Origin: Paramecium tetraurelia
Taxonomy: Eukaryota > Ciliophora > Oligohymenophorea > Peniculida > Parameciidae
Length of the DNA stretch: 64,000 nucleotides
Assembly (NCBI RefSeq): GCF_000165425.1
Contig: NW_001799189.1
Span: 438,728 to 502,727 of the forward strand
Direction: 5' to 3'
Part shown: piece after piece, positions 23,921-35,837 of the stretch
Numbering within the stretch: the first letter of the stretch is position 1
Layout of the letters: every line of letters begins with the position of its first letter
The notes under the pieces: generated by a model
Database searches by the model: none
Seen by the model: the letters and a program-made list of their open reading frames with translations, nothing else
Told to the model about the DNA's origin: nothing
Made by a program: the position numbers and the translations under genes

Positions 23921-25888
23921 ATGAAGACAATTTCTTTGGACCAGAGTTAAACAAAAATAAAAATTTTATAGCAAGTCATTACTATTCCTGATGTCCCTTG
24001 CTAAAGACATGCTAAGGAATAGTTGGTGTCAGTGTGTACTTAAGGGTAATGTAGAGAAAAAGGTGCAATATGCCCATTATGTTAAGTGAATTATCATCAT
24101 ATGCATTTGGAGGATACTTGGAATCTGAATTATTTTGTATAATAAATTCATAAATAAATTGAAAGTCTATAGCCAGATTATAAAGCCATTAATGAATTAC
24201 TTATCAGCTTTAAGTTAAAAATAAGTGAAGTAAACTTTGTATTAAGAATTAGTCCATTAAATCCTTAATTTTGTAATTGGAAATTATTGATAAGCAAGTG
24301 AATATGATTTTACAAAAGTCTAAGCAAAAAATTGACTTTGACATAGATGAAATAAAAACTACTTTGAAAAATTTAGGAAAAACTAGTTAAATTGATAATT
24401 TTGGAAAAAAAAGTAAATTATCCTTCGCATTTTAGTTGTTAAATTAACCTAATACTTTGGCATAGATCCTAAAACTCATGAAGTTTATAGAACAAAGGAT
24501 TATGAGGATTTATAGATTTAGAAAATGACAGACTTAATCGAAGAAAACTAATAATACTTTGAAAAGGTGAAGGAAAGAATAACGAGATTATTGACAAAGA
24601 CTTTAGATAAATTTTGTAATTTTGAAATACCATAAATGGAAATGGTTGTTTCAAAGTAATTTGAACCCAAACAATTGAGATGTTAACAGGTTATACATAG
24701 AGCACATTAGAATTGGATTAGAAGTGTTTCTATGTTTAAATTAAGTGAAAGAGAAATTTAGAAAGTAAAAGAAACAGCATAAGGACAATTGTCAGAATTT
24801 GATTAATCGTTACGATATGGTTAAATGGCTATAGTTACCACTAGTGATGATATGGACATAAAGGTTTGGTTAGATTCACCTGATGACCATAAATTTCATT
24901 TGTTATCGACTATAACTGGAGCACATTAAAGGGAATTCTTTGGACTTAGAATTCATTATTGTGATATTAATTTAATTACTAGATTGAGCAATGATATATC
25001 ATGCAATAATTTGATTTTCAGTGCACAACATGGTTTAATCAAAGTTTGGGATTGGATTAGCAAAAAATGTGTTAATGAAATTAAGACTCAATCATTTTTT
25101 ACTTATGATTTTGAAATAGTTAAAATGAAAGATCTTGGAATTTGTTTTGCTCATGGATCTAAAAATTCCATTTAAATTGTTGATTTCACTAGTCCATTTG
25201 GAATGCTTATGATATAAGAAATTAATCCAGATGAATAAAACAAAGACATAAGTACTTTCAGGAAGATATCACAAGTAAAAGAAAAATTTGATTATCTGGC
25301 AGTTGGCTTTATCAATGGGGTTATTAAAGTTTTTAAAAATGATGGCAAATTACTCTATAAAATATAGAGATAAGATACCGAATTAGCTTTTTGTGTGGAG
25401 TTTTTTAAGGATTGTGTAAAAGAAAACCCTAAAATACTTAAAGGTTCTATCTGGAGCTTTTTAGTTATTGGGTCTGATTCTGGGATAAAAGTACGCTTCA
25501 AATATTATAAAAAGTTAGTGCTTATGACATATAAACAGGAAAATCTGTTTGGGTTAACAGAAATTCCCATACTAGTTTTGTAAGAGGGTTGACTTCTATT
25601 ATAGTTAAAGATAGTTCTTCTACTAAAACTATTTTGTTAAGTTAATCAGAGAAAGAAGGAAGCATCAACATATTAGATGGGTAATCTTAAAATTAAACAT
25701 AAATTAGAGCTAATGGATAGTTATTACATTCGATGCAGGATGCTCTTGATTCAGGCCTCAGATTTAGAGGCTTAAGCTCCTATTAAGGAGTGTTAGATCC
25801 TATTACTCCTGATTCTTCAATTATTGTTGCAGGAACATGTAAAGGAACACTTCATATTTTCACTTTTTAAGAATAAAAATAAACTTGA
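23921..25888 (+). CDS. Zinc-finger, coiled-coil and WD40 protein
   Basis: 633-residue protein. Residues 25-75 carry a B-box-like zinc finger: CQRHAKEQ, VCTQGQC, CPLCQVNYHHMH supply paired Cys/His ligands. A coiled coil follows (IQKMTDLIEENQQYFEKVKE). The C-terminal half is a WD40-like propeller with repeats ending in DDMDIKVWLDS, HGLIKVWDWISKKC, NGVIKVFKNDGKLL and SAYDIQTGKSVW, plus a final TCKGTLHIFTF. Introns at 24230-24252 and 24413-24435 (23 nt each) are clear; a 20-nt intron at 25472-25491 is the only one that joins the last repeats in frame. TRIM-like in order, so a scaffold or ubiquitin-related role is possible, but no RING is seen. Confidence 0.7.
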
Positions 25889-26147
25889 TTAATGTATTCA
25901 TATTAAGTTTAAGTTCCTAAAATTATTTATTTATCTTATGATTGTTATCAAAACAATTTTAATCTATTTTTACTGAAATTAGCCTCAATTCCCATTTAGA
26001 ACTATATCCAAGATCCTGATATAAATTAATGAAACAAAAATAATCTAAAATCTAAGGTTGAAAGAATTGATAGATGAAGTTAAAATTACAATCAAATATA
26101 TATTAGTTTGAATAACACAATTAATCTTTAATTATTTATAACAAATA

Positions 26148-28723
26148 TCAATTTTTTAATATTTCGAATGGATTTTAAGATTTGATTTATTACTTTTTAG
26201 ATTCCTTCTTTTGTTTATTATGGTGATGAGCTATTGCAAAATCTTAAAGTTCATTCTATAATATGTATAAGTATTTACATGAGGTTTTCTGTCTCTGTTG
26301 ATTACTCTCTTTTGATCTTCTTAATCGTTATTCTATCCATCTTTCTATTCTCTATCATTATCTCTTTGAGGCTAATTATCTCTATAACCTTTATTATCTC
26401 GTACATTGTCTCTATTTCCTCTGTTGTCTTAATAATCCTTATTATCTTTATTTTCCCATTTTTCTCGTTTTTCTCTATAATTATTATCTCTTCGCTCCCT
26501 GTTATCGTTATTATCTTATTAATCTCTCTTATCCCATTTATTTCTATTATCCCTATTATCTCTATTATCCCTATTGTCTCTATTATCCCTATTGTCTCGA
26601 TTATCTCGATTATCTCTATTATCTCTATTATCCCTATTATCTCTATTATCCCTATTATCTCTATTATCTTTATTGTCTCTATTATCCCTATTGTCTCTAT
26701 TATCCCTATTGTCTCTATTATCTCTATTGTCCCTATTATCTCTATTATCTCTATGGTCTCGATTATCCCTATTATCTCTATGGTCTCTATTATCCCTATT
26801 ATCTCTATTGTCTCTATTATCCCTATTGTCTCTATTATCTCTATTATCCCTATTGTCTCTATTATCCCTATTGTCTCTATTATCTCTATTATCCCTATTA
26901 TCTCTATTATCCCTATTGTCTCTATTATCTCTATTATCCCTATTATCTCTATTATCTCTATTATCTCTATTATCTCTATTATCTCTATTTTCTCTATTAT
27001 CCCTATTATCTCTATTATCCCTATTATCTCTATTATCTCTTTAATATCGTTGGTCTCTGTTATCTCCATAATCCCTATTATCTCTTTAATATCGTTAATC
27101 TTTATTTTCCCATTTATTTCTATAATCTCTATTGTCTCTTTAATCTCTATTTTCTCTTTAGTCTTTATTATCTCCCTAATCTCTATTATCTTTCTATTCT
27201 TTATTTTCTCCCTATTCTCTATTCTCAATCAATTCTTTAGTTTCTCTTTTATCAGGGTTTTCTCTTTAATCTCTTTTATCCTTATCATAATCTCTATTAT
27301 CTCTTTTATAGTCTCTATTATCTCTATTGTAATTGTCTTTTCTATTTTCATAGTGTTTGTATCCGCCTCTTGGTTATGCTCTATTATTTTCATCATTTTA
27401 GTCTCCACCTTAAACATTATCATTTTAAAAATTTTTTTAATCTCTATTTTAATATTTATTTCCTCTATATTATTTATTATTTCTGAATTGATTATCGGGA
27501 TAATTATCTTTTTATTACTCTGCATTATCGTCTTGATTATTTTGATCTCTATTTCTATAATTATTTTTATAGTTATTATGATAATTATTATTATGATAAT
27601 TTTTATTTTGGTAGTCATTTCCTCTATAATTATTATACCTTTTTTAATTAGATTCTTGATATTATGATTACGATTATTGTTATTGTTATTGCTATTATTA
27701 TTATTATTGCATTTATTGTAATTATTCATCAGTTGGAATTTGAGATTCTTATTATTTCTATACCTTTTCCACTTATTCAACCTTCTTTTCCCCATCATCT
27801 GTAGGTGTTTATTCAATATTTTATGCAACTTAAGATTATTATGCCTTATGATTACTATGCAAAAATTACATTATTTTCTTCTGCTCTTGATGAAGTGTTT
27901 CTGAGTATCTTTGGGGGCTCTTAAACTTTTTAATGTTATTATTGATAATCATTGCCTCTTCTATTTTGATAGTCTCCTCCTCTATACTATTGATCTCTTC
28001 TTTTGTGCATAAAATCATTTTAGTTTTCTTCATTAAACTATCTTGGTTGCTTATGGTATTACTTTCCTTTATTTCCATAATTTCTGTCCCTATCAAAATC
28101 TATTTTCATAAAAATTCTTTCAGTCTTTCCATCAACTTCCTAAATAAAATTATATGTTATCTAATTACAATTTATAATTTATGGACATCAAGTAACTTTT
28201 GGGCATTATCCTTATCTACATCAAATCTAGCTTGATCCTCATGGATTGAGAAATTGTTCATTACAATGTCTTTTAAGACTTCCTTAATTTAATCCTCATT
28301 CAATTTCAGATTTTAGAGATGAATGAGAATGTTGACATTATCCCCATTAAAGTTAGCGAGTTACTCTTTCTTTTATTCAATAAAGCCTAATAATAGACTA
28401 AAACAATTACGATTGTTATCTTTATAATTTCTTCTTTGATTGTTGTCATTCCTATCTCCTCTCTCATTTCTATCACCTCTATAGTTATCTCTATTTTTAT
28501 AATTCCTTTAATTGTCTTTATTGTCTCTTTGATCATTTTCTTATCTAGGATAATCTTTGTTATCCCTGTATCCTCTTTTATTGTTGTTTCTTTAATTATT
28601 ATTGCCTTTATAATTTGATCTTTTTTTGTTTCGGTTATCCTCTTCATCAGAAGCATTTTTTGGTTTATCGTTGTCTTCATCTGATGTCATGTCACCCCAA
28701 TTTTACATTTAATTTTCAGCCAT
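26148..28723 (-). CDS. Asp-Asn-Arg repeat protein, probable RNA-binding low-complexity protein
   Basis: 832-residue protein, three introns (28140-28168, 27845-27869, 26256-26278). It starts MAENQMQNWGDMTSDEDN, then has a basic Arg/Asn/Tyr region and a short folded part (NILIHLQNLKLNEDQIKEVL, VDGKTERIFMKIDFD). After a poly-Gln run it becomes a very long array of D-N-R triplets with scattered KD, RE and RY, about residues 420-790. It ends with a lysine-rich tail (HHHNKQKKESKK). The composition resembles RD/RGG-type RNA-binding proteins that form granules. The same DNA read forwards gives a Ser-Ile repeat and in another frame Ser-Leu; these are shadows. Confidence 0.75.
26540..27050. repeat. 9-bp minisatellite encoding DNR triplets
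   Basis: About 55 tandem copies of TCTATTATC and its variant TCCCTATTATC-type units (TCTATTATC / CCTATTGTC). The period is 9 bp, so each unit encodes three residues on the minus strand. Base differences are almost all at third codon positions (AGA/AGG, AAT/AAC, GAT/GAC), which suggests selection on the encoded repeat. Looser copies continue to about 27230 and down to 26400. Confidence 0.95.
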
Positions 28724-28912
28724 TTGCGATTTAAATAATTATTTAATATTAAAGAATCTAATGACTTTTGGATATTTAAATCATATCCATTTCTTATTAT
28801 CATTTATTCATTAATTATTTATCTGAAAGTGCGCAATAAAAATGATTCAATTAAATTATTCTAATATTTACTTAATCACAAATTCTCTCTTGAATATAAA
28901 GAAGATTAATTA

Positions 28913-29890
28913 ATGTTTTATATATTATTACTTATTTCTTATGTGTATTCCTAGGATGAATACTTGTGCGGAAAAGGAGAAAGATAATCACCCATCAGTA
29001 TAACAGACACATTTGTAAATTATTAATAATATATTTGTCATCAATCAGGATGCTAAATACTATAAACTTGAATTAAGGTTTAAAGAAGATGTTCTAGTAG
29101 GACTGAAAGAGGAAAACACCGAATCGAAGAGATATATATTTACAGATGATCCCAGTAGACAAATACCAGAATTTAGAATGTTAGGACATGATCCTCATGG
29201 ATTAATGGTCGGTTATAGACCAACAGAATTTCAATTGATTGCTCCAGCCGAACATTAGATTTTTGAATAATCCTTTGATCTAGAACTTGTTATATGGGGA
29301 GATTTGCTTAATATTTACAAAAATCCAAATGTTAAAGGAGGACTCTCCTTTTTTTTCAAAGTTACCAATTAAGATGAATCGAACATTGTAAATGAAACAT
29401 CAACCACCTTTCCTCAAATTTTTAATGTAATTTAAAATACTATTTCAAGTTAACAGAAGATGGTGATTAATTATCAATCAATATGATCAATTTAGCTGCA
29501 CATTTAAAATTGTATGACAAATATATCACTTACAGAGGCAGTTTGACTTGGGGGGATTGTGATGAAATTGTAGATAGATTTTTAATACCTTAAGTGTTTC
29601 CAATTACTTAAGATCAAGTATAAAATTTTAATTATTTTCAGTATGATTAAATAGTTTCTAAGAAATAAATAAGCAATCCAAATCCTTTACAAGAAATAAG
29701 AAAACGAAGAATTGTGAGGGGTAGTTTAATAATAGAAGATGAAACATCAGCAAATTATAATCCAATCTATAGATTTTTGTCCTTAACTTTTATTGCATTT
29801 TTATTTTTTTTAATTTTTGCCCTGTTTATAAAAGAATAAAGAGAAAAGAGAAGAATGGATCAAGCTAAAAAGTTCAAAAGTGGAAATTGA
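28913..29890 (+). CDS. Membrane-anchored alpha-carbonic anhydrase-like protein, probably inactive
   Basis: 306-residue type I membrane protein: signal peptide (MFYILLLISYVYSQ), a lumenal/extracellular domain, then a C-terminal helix (FLSLTFIAFLFFLIFALFI) and a short basic tail. The domain follows the alpha-carbonic anhydrase order: GKGERQSPISI, LGHDPHGLMVGY, AEHQIFEQSFDLELVIWGD, FFFKVTNQDE and YRGSLTWGDCDEIVD in place of YEGSLTTPPC. The three zinc-binding histidines are not there: neither the HxH strand nor the His of ELHLVH is present. It should therefore not hydrate CO2 and may act as an adhesion or binding domain. Introns at 29015-29048 (34 nt) and 29427-29449; a 24-nt one at 29618-29641 is possible. 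Confidence 0.75.
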
Positions 29891-30574
29891 CATTATTTAT
29901 TTTAATACATAGTAAAATATTAGAAATCTATTATAATATCAAATAGATTCTTAAACTGAGTTCTTTGTATTTTATAATGAATCCCCTTTTAAATTTAACT
30001 AATCAATGGAGGATATTTTGAATCGGATATATCGGATAATTCATTACAATATTAATAACAATGAACACAATAATAGTAACCGAACAAATTGCTAAATAAC
30101 CTAAATATATTTTGATATCAAACAATGAACATTTTTGATATAATTTTATCCCATTCCAAATCAATTTAAAAGTGAATAATTTTCCAATATCCAATTAGAT
30201 TAGGGAAACAATTAAATGAATATTAAAGGATGGATATCTATATAAATATATTCGATTGAAATATTCACAACTAGGCTTGAAAAAAATACAATAGTAAAAT
30301 TATTAATTAGAACAAAATTGCTCAATATATACTATCAAGTATTTAGTAAAATTATTATTATTTTGGATGATAAGTTTAAAAGTTTGTAGATTAAATATCT
30401 AAGCATTCAAAAAATAAATCTGTGAAGATGAATTTAGTTCAATTTTCAACTTTTTGGATATTGTTCAGAGCAAAGATTAGATGATAATTAATAATAAGAA
30501 TAGTGATATTATTTTTATTGATTAAGATTACTTTTAAATAAATATCATTGAATTCTATTGATTTAAAATAGTTT
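29891..30574. other. Unassigned AT-rich stretch
   Basis: A minus-strand frame at about 30003-30300 contains one membrane-like segment (YLAICSVTIIVFIVINIV) but has no ATG, only a TTG, and no recognisable neighbour exon. Nothing else could be supported. Confidence 0.35.
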
Positions 30575-31102
30575 TCATAAGGATTATTCTTACTCAATCA
30601 GATTGGATGATTAACTTTATTATTATTGATTCTCTTGAGATTAGTAGTTTGTCAGATTCAAATTTAATAAGGTATCTGAATAGTCTTATTTTATTATATT
30701 TTCAATAACAGGATTTTTCAATGCTTGAAATAATACAGATTTTAATTTAGAATTTGAAAATTCCAAATTTGACACCTAATTTAAGATTTTATCATACTTT
30801 CTTCTCAATCTTCTCATATTCCTTTTATAAGGGACCTATTTTCTCTAAGGCCTCTCTTTTTCTCTTTTGTGCTTCTCTTGCACTATCTCTATTTCTCTTA
30901 ACACATTGGCATCTTTTACAATTGCAAAATTCATCCTCCTTACTCTTACATTTGTTTTTAATCTTTTCTATTAACTTAGCATAATATTCCAAGGGATTTC
31001 TTTGTGGTTCTTCAGAACTAAAATAAAAAGACAATATTACATTTTATTTTCTATTACAATTTAAATGATTTAATTCTCAATTCTCACTAATTCAACAAAC
31101 AT
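30575..31102 (-). CDS. bZIP-like transcription factor
   Basis: 160-residue protein with a basic region VKRNRDSAREAQKRKREALE that fits the bZIP pattern NRxSAxxA followed by Arg/Lys, continuing into a short heptad helix (LEKIGPLQKEYEKIEKKVSN). Just before it lies a Cys cluster, CNCKRCQC. The C-terminus is Gln/Ser/Asn-rich, as in activation domains. Introns at 31018-31040 (23 nt) and 30776-30797 (22 nt). The leucine zipper is short and not regular, so dimerisation may be weak or partner-dependent. A coiled-coil non-DNA-binding protein is the alternative. Confidence 0.55.
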
Positions 31103-31223
31103 AAATAAAAAGGATTTTAATTTATCATCCAATCTAGTTGAATTAAAGTTGAATTCTTTGCAATCAATTTATGTCAATTCGCCAAACAATCCTTTAATTA
31201 ACTATTCACTTATTTATTTCTAA

Positions 31224-32143
31224 TCATTATTTTAATAGATCCGAATAATTTTTAAATACTTTAATATATATAATTAATAATACTTTTTCTGCATGACATT
31301 CAAAATTACCGTTCGTATTAAATTACTTTTAATTCTCAATTATTTATTCTATTAGATTAGATTGATGAAAATATTGACCCATTTTATAAAACATCTTTGA
31401 AAATGATTATTAGCACTACTCTAATGTCAGTATTGATTATTCCGGTTAACAAAGAAATTAATATAGAAATTCAGCAGACCTATTATCATCTGACAATAAA
31501 TCATTCAGAGTTTTTAAGACTATCTGTTGAGTACTATCTTAGGTTATATGTAATTTTTTAAATATGACTTCACTGATGATGTTGCTAAATAGAAGTGATT
31601 AACTAATTATTGCAATCTAGGAATCTATACTTGTTTAAATAATTACCATTTGTACATTAATTATCTTTAGTCCCCAAGTAAACTAGTTTCTTACTGACAA
31701 TATCACAAATCAGTGTCCATTGTTACTTATCGATTACTATGGAAGTGGGATCTCTTATATAATTCAGTATTAGTTCATCAGAATCAGAAACACTTTATTT
31801 CATTAAATAGATCATTAGATTAGCAATGTATTTGACTAAAATGGGCATTTTCATCTATTAAAGAGAGTCTTTGATTGATATCTGAGAACCTTTCTGTTAA
31901 ATTTACTCTAATAACTTTAATATTTTTTATTGAATAGTACTAATTCTAGTTCAAACTCACAGTCTATTAATTTTAATAATTAAGCTTGCATAATCTAATG
32001 GGGAGGCCTGAATCAACATATATTATTAAACATTTACATTTGGGACTAAATAATCAGGCTGTCAATACCATATATGAGATATAGGAATCAATTTTATCTG
32101 TTGGAATATTCTGGGTTCCAATTGAAGGTATAAGTGGTTTCAT
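31224..32143 (-). CDS. Hypothetical protein, 263 residues
   Basis: Unrecognised soluble protein beginning MKPLIPSIGTQNIPTDKIDS. Four introns of 23, 30, 35 and 40 nt (about 32059-32081, 32016-32045, 31858-31892, 31536-31575) bring together segments such as IMQAQLLKLIDCEFELELVL, VKYIANLMIYLMKQSVSDS and LKTLNDLLSDDNRSAEFLYQ with a total divisible by three. The introns are longer than elsewhere in the window, which lowers confidence in the exact joints. Composition is that of a helical cytoplasmic protein. A plus-strand reading of the same DNA gives hydrophobic strings and is rejected. Confidence 0.5.
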
Positions 32144-32359
32144 ATGATCTTTATATTAATCGCAAAAATTTTAAAAATATTACACAACATATTAATTTGT
32201 TAATGTATATTAATTGGGAATCTATAAACGAACTTTTGTGAATTTTAAACATGCCAATTCAGTTAGAGAAATGATTTATTTATAATTATTACCCATCAGA
32301 TACTCAACCTAAATATTGAAACATTTACAATATTAAAATATAATAATATATATTTCCGT

Positions 32360-32654
32360 ATGATTAATAATGAAAAGACTGAAATCAAAATAGAGAGAAG
32401 GTACCTGATCATATCAATAAAGTTAAATACCATCTGCTTAACCAAAGAAAGTGTTGGTGAAGAAACCATCTACTAATACTGATAAATAAGAAAAAACTTC
32501 AGAAGAATTAGCTAAGCATTAAGAAATGTTAGATGATCGTCTTAAACAAAAACAATAATAATATGAAGAAGCAAAAGCCAAGATACTCTAAAACTAAAAA
32601 ATTATAAGAAACTAGCAAAAATACAATCTAGAATTCCCGGAATTGCCAAAATGA
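32360..32654 (+). CDS. Small SUZ-domain protein
   Basis: 90-residue protein with one 22-nt intron at 32401-32422. The conserved part, ELAKHQEMLDDRLKQKQQQY followed by EEAKAKILQNQK, fits the SUZ motif (basic residues, Tyr, then A-[KR]-x-[RK]-I), known from small RNA-binding SUZ-domain proteins. It ends NLEFPELPK. Likely binds RNA or ribonucleoprotein. Short length makes the assignment tentative. Confidence 0.5.
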
Positions 32655-32747
32655 AGCAATACAATATAAACACACATACATCGATATAAAAGTTCTCAAA
32701 ATAACATCACAATTTCTTTATAAAACTATTATCATATTTAATTAATA

Positions 32748-35667
32748 ATGTCTAATGATGATAATTTTCTGATCGAAAGTGATGATGAACACGAAGCTGA
32801 TGATAATGATCTCACTTAATAATAATCTCCTTTAGTCAGAACATCTTTTACAAACCCATTACAATTTAAAATTAATTAGCATTTCAAGGGTGAAATAAAT
32901 GATGATGATGAACAATAAGTTATTTTGACAAGATCATAAAACTATTGTGGAGATGCTAGTGCGCATAGTTAAAACAGCGAAGACCTCAAAGGAATTACTC
33001 ATACAAATAATTCATCTGATGATGAATAAGAACCCACCAGAATCACATAAACCTTCAATAACCCCTTACACAAAATCAAAGAAGAAGTTGACGAGAGCTA
33101 TGAAATTAATATAAATAACTCCGATGAAGAAATCATAGTCAATGAGTTTGCCAAAGCCCATGATTTAGTCATTAAAAATTGCTCCATCAAAATGGTATCC
33201 AAATATTATTTCATTACTAGATATACATCTTTATAAATATATAATTCATTCACTCCAAGAGGCTAGCCTTCCAAATACTCTAAACCAAATTAATTTCAGA
33301 AAAATAACACTAAATCTAACAAAAAAAGTAATTGGCCTCTCATTTAACCAAATGGATATTCAATCATCGAGAAAAAAAAATCAAAGCAACATATTTGAAA
33401 AAATGGAAATTGCAAAATGCTAAAAAGAAGCTTTATGATGAAGCTAAAAAGAGAAATATTGATAAGGCTAAAGATCTAAGACAAGCATAAGGAAGTGCAA
33501 GTACCTCTAATGATACAACTCTTTAAAATAAATCTTAAACTTAGGCTGGAGCCATTAATAGCACTAAATTAGCTACATCAACTTAACCAACTTCATTAAA
33601 TTAATAATCATCGACTTTACCATAATAATAATCGCCACCTCCACCACCACCACCTCCTCCTCCACCATTGCCTAATAGTACTTCAAATGTTACAGCACCA
33701 CCTCCACCTCCACCTCCTCCACCGCCTCCATTACCAAATTCATAAGCTCCACCACCGCCTCCTCCTCCTCCTCCTCCACCACCAATACCAGGTTAATAGA
33801 ATCCTCCTCCTCCTCCTCCTCCTCCATTACCAGGATAATAAGCTCCCCCACCTCCTCCTCCATTACCAGGAGGTGCCAGACCACCTCCACCACCACCTCC
33901 TCCTTTTGGAAATGCTCCTCCTCCTCCACCTCCTCCTCCAGGTTCTAAAATACCAGGTCCACCACCTCCTCCAGGAGGACCTAGACCACCTGGACCACCT
34001 CCTCCTCCTGGATAAGCTGGTGGATGACAAGTAAACACTTTATAATATAAGGGGACCTGGAATTGTAGCCAGAACACCAAAAAAGGATATGGCTCCAAAA
34101 AGAGTTCATGTGAATGTGTTGTCTAAATTCAAACTGAAAACAACATTTTGGTCATAGTAAGTAGAGCCCCAAGGAATAAAAGTAAAATACCATTATTATG
34201 ACTTAGATTCCATTATTGGATTTTGATCTTTTGGAATCGAAGTTTTGCGAGAAAATAGATCCAAATGCTAATAAGAAAGAAACAAAAGCTTTGCCAAAAC
34301 CAACATTGATTTATATAGAAGAATAAAAAAAAGTAAACAACACAGCAATAGTAATGATGAAATTTCCTGTAAAACCAAATTTAATAATCGAATGGCTGAA
34401 CGTGCTTTCAGAGAAATTAGATATTGAACTGATTGAAAAGTTGATTTCAATAGCACCTCTAGATGAAGATGCAAAGTTGTTAAGAGAATTTGAAGGAGAT
34501 TGGACAAAAGTGAATGATGCTGAAAAGTTCTTAGCAGAATTCATAAAGATTTATCGATATCGATAGAGATTAGATAGTTTATTATTTAAAAGAACATTTG
34601 ATTCAGAATTTAATGATACATTTAAAAAGATAGGTTATTTATAAGAACCAATTCTTCTAGTGAAAACAGATCCCCGTTTGAAAATCTTTTTACAATTAAC
34701 ACTTAATATAGCTAATTTTTTAAATCATGGAACTCCAAAAGCAAATGCTGGTGGAATTGGATTAGATAGTTTGAATGTAGTCGATTCAATAAAGGCAATA
34801 GATAAGAAAACAAACCTGTTGTTATATTTAACTAAGATAGTGAAATAATAAGAAATAAAACTCAAAGTCTTTTTTGATGATGTGCTTCTATTGGAGGATG
34901 CTTAAAAGGTAGAATTGGCTGATATTGAAAATAAAATGAATGAATATAATAAAGGGTACTAATATAAATAATATTAAGATTAAAGAAGATTAATGATGAA
35001 ATAGCAGCGCTACAAAAAGCAATAGATAATAGTCTATTGACAGAGGAATAGAATGTTGCATCATTAAAATTCATTGAATTATTTCAAGAATTTTTAAAGG
35101 AAGGAGATTGGAAAATGTAAGCCTATTAAAAGAAGTTCGAGTAGATAAAGTTAGACATAAAGCAAGTGGGCTAAATGTATGGAGAGAATGATAATTACAG
35201 TATCAAAGATTTCTTAGGATAACTATTTACATTTGCAAATAAATTCAGAGCTGCTTACATGTATTATTATTTTACTATTTTAAAGTAAAATGGAAGTAGA
35301 TGAGGCATTAGAAAATAAGCCAAAACCTTAATAACAAGATACAAAAGGCAGATCTAAGACTTTAGTATAATCTACTCCTGAAACCTAAGGGAATAAAAAC
35401 TAATTAGATCCTAAATCTAACTTTTATAAAGCAACGACTCCTAGTAGTGGAATGAGGATGAGTACATCTGCAAAAATGAATGCAAAGAATGGTATCAATT
35501 ATTAATATATAACAAAAGTAATGAGTGCTGTGGCTAAGTAAAGGGAAAGTAAAATGCATGAGAACATTTCAATAGTCTAAAAATAACAATAATAATAAAT
35601 TATACCATAAGCTCCAACAAATGTAATTTAAAATGCTAGAACTGGTGTTATTTCTTTTAAGTAATGA
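32748..35667 (+). CDS. Formin (FH1-FH2 actin nucleator)
   Basis: About 940-residue formin. Acidic Gln/Ser N-terminus, then a basic helical part ([20 protein letters not shown]), a Gln/Ser linker, a proline-rich FH1 (about 33640-34015) and an FH2 domain: [68 protein letters not shown] and [20 protein letters not shown]. Introns at 33195-33220, 34182-34206, 34956-34978 and 35261-35285. FH1 binds profilin-actin; FH2 nucleates filaments. The FH1 frame hits TGA at 34025-34027 while FH2 continues in another frame, so one junction there is unexplained. Confidence 0.85.
33640..34015 (+). repeat. Poly-proline (CCT/CCA)n tract of formin FH1
   Basis: At least ten runs of 5-9 prolines separated by short Gly/Ala/Asn/Gln links such as LPGQQAPP. 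Other frames of this tract give Leu/His and Gly repeats, which are shadows. Confidence 0.95.
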
Positions 35668-35837
35668 TAAATATATATTTTTAACGATTATAATTTTTAA
35701 TATTACATGGAAAATTAACAAAGCCAATAAGCATTTTTATAGAGTGTTTCCCTTCTTTTCAGTAAATATATGTCTTAGAACATTTAGAAATTATCAAATT
35801 TCCATTCATTTGTTAAAATTGTGGAAATATTGAAGTT

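Noticed and set aside
26234-27667. Long plus-strand frames of Ser-Ile or Ser-Leu repeats
   Set aside because: They are the complement of the DNR minisatellite; flanking unique sequence is coding only on the minus strand.
30003-30194. Small membrane protein on the minus strand
   Set aside because: Starts only at TTG; no ATG or upstream exon found.
31290-32150. A plus-strand multi-helix membrane protein
   Set aside because: Its pieces are hydrophobic by base composition and do not join in frame. The minus strand gives mixed, soluble-protein-like exons summing to a multiple of three.
33181-33380. A frameshift in the formin at the nine-A run 33372-33380
   Set aside because: A 26-nt intron at 33195-33220 gives a continuous basic helical frame through this run, so no indel is needed.
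33687-34098. Leu/His-rich and Gly-rich frames over the formin
   Set aside because: Shadows of the poly-proline codons of FH1.
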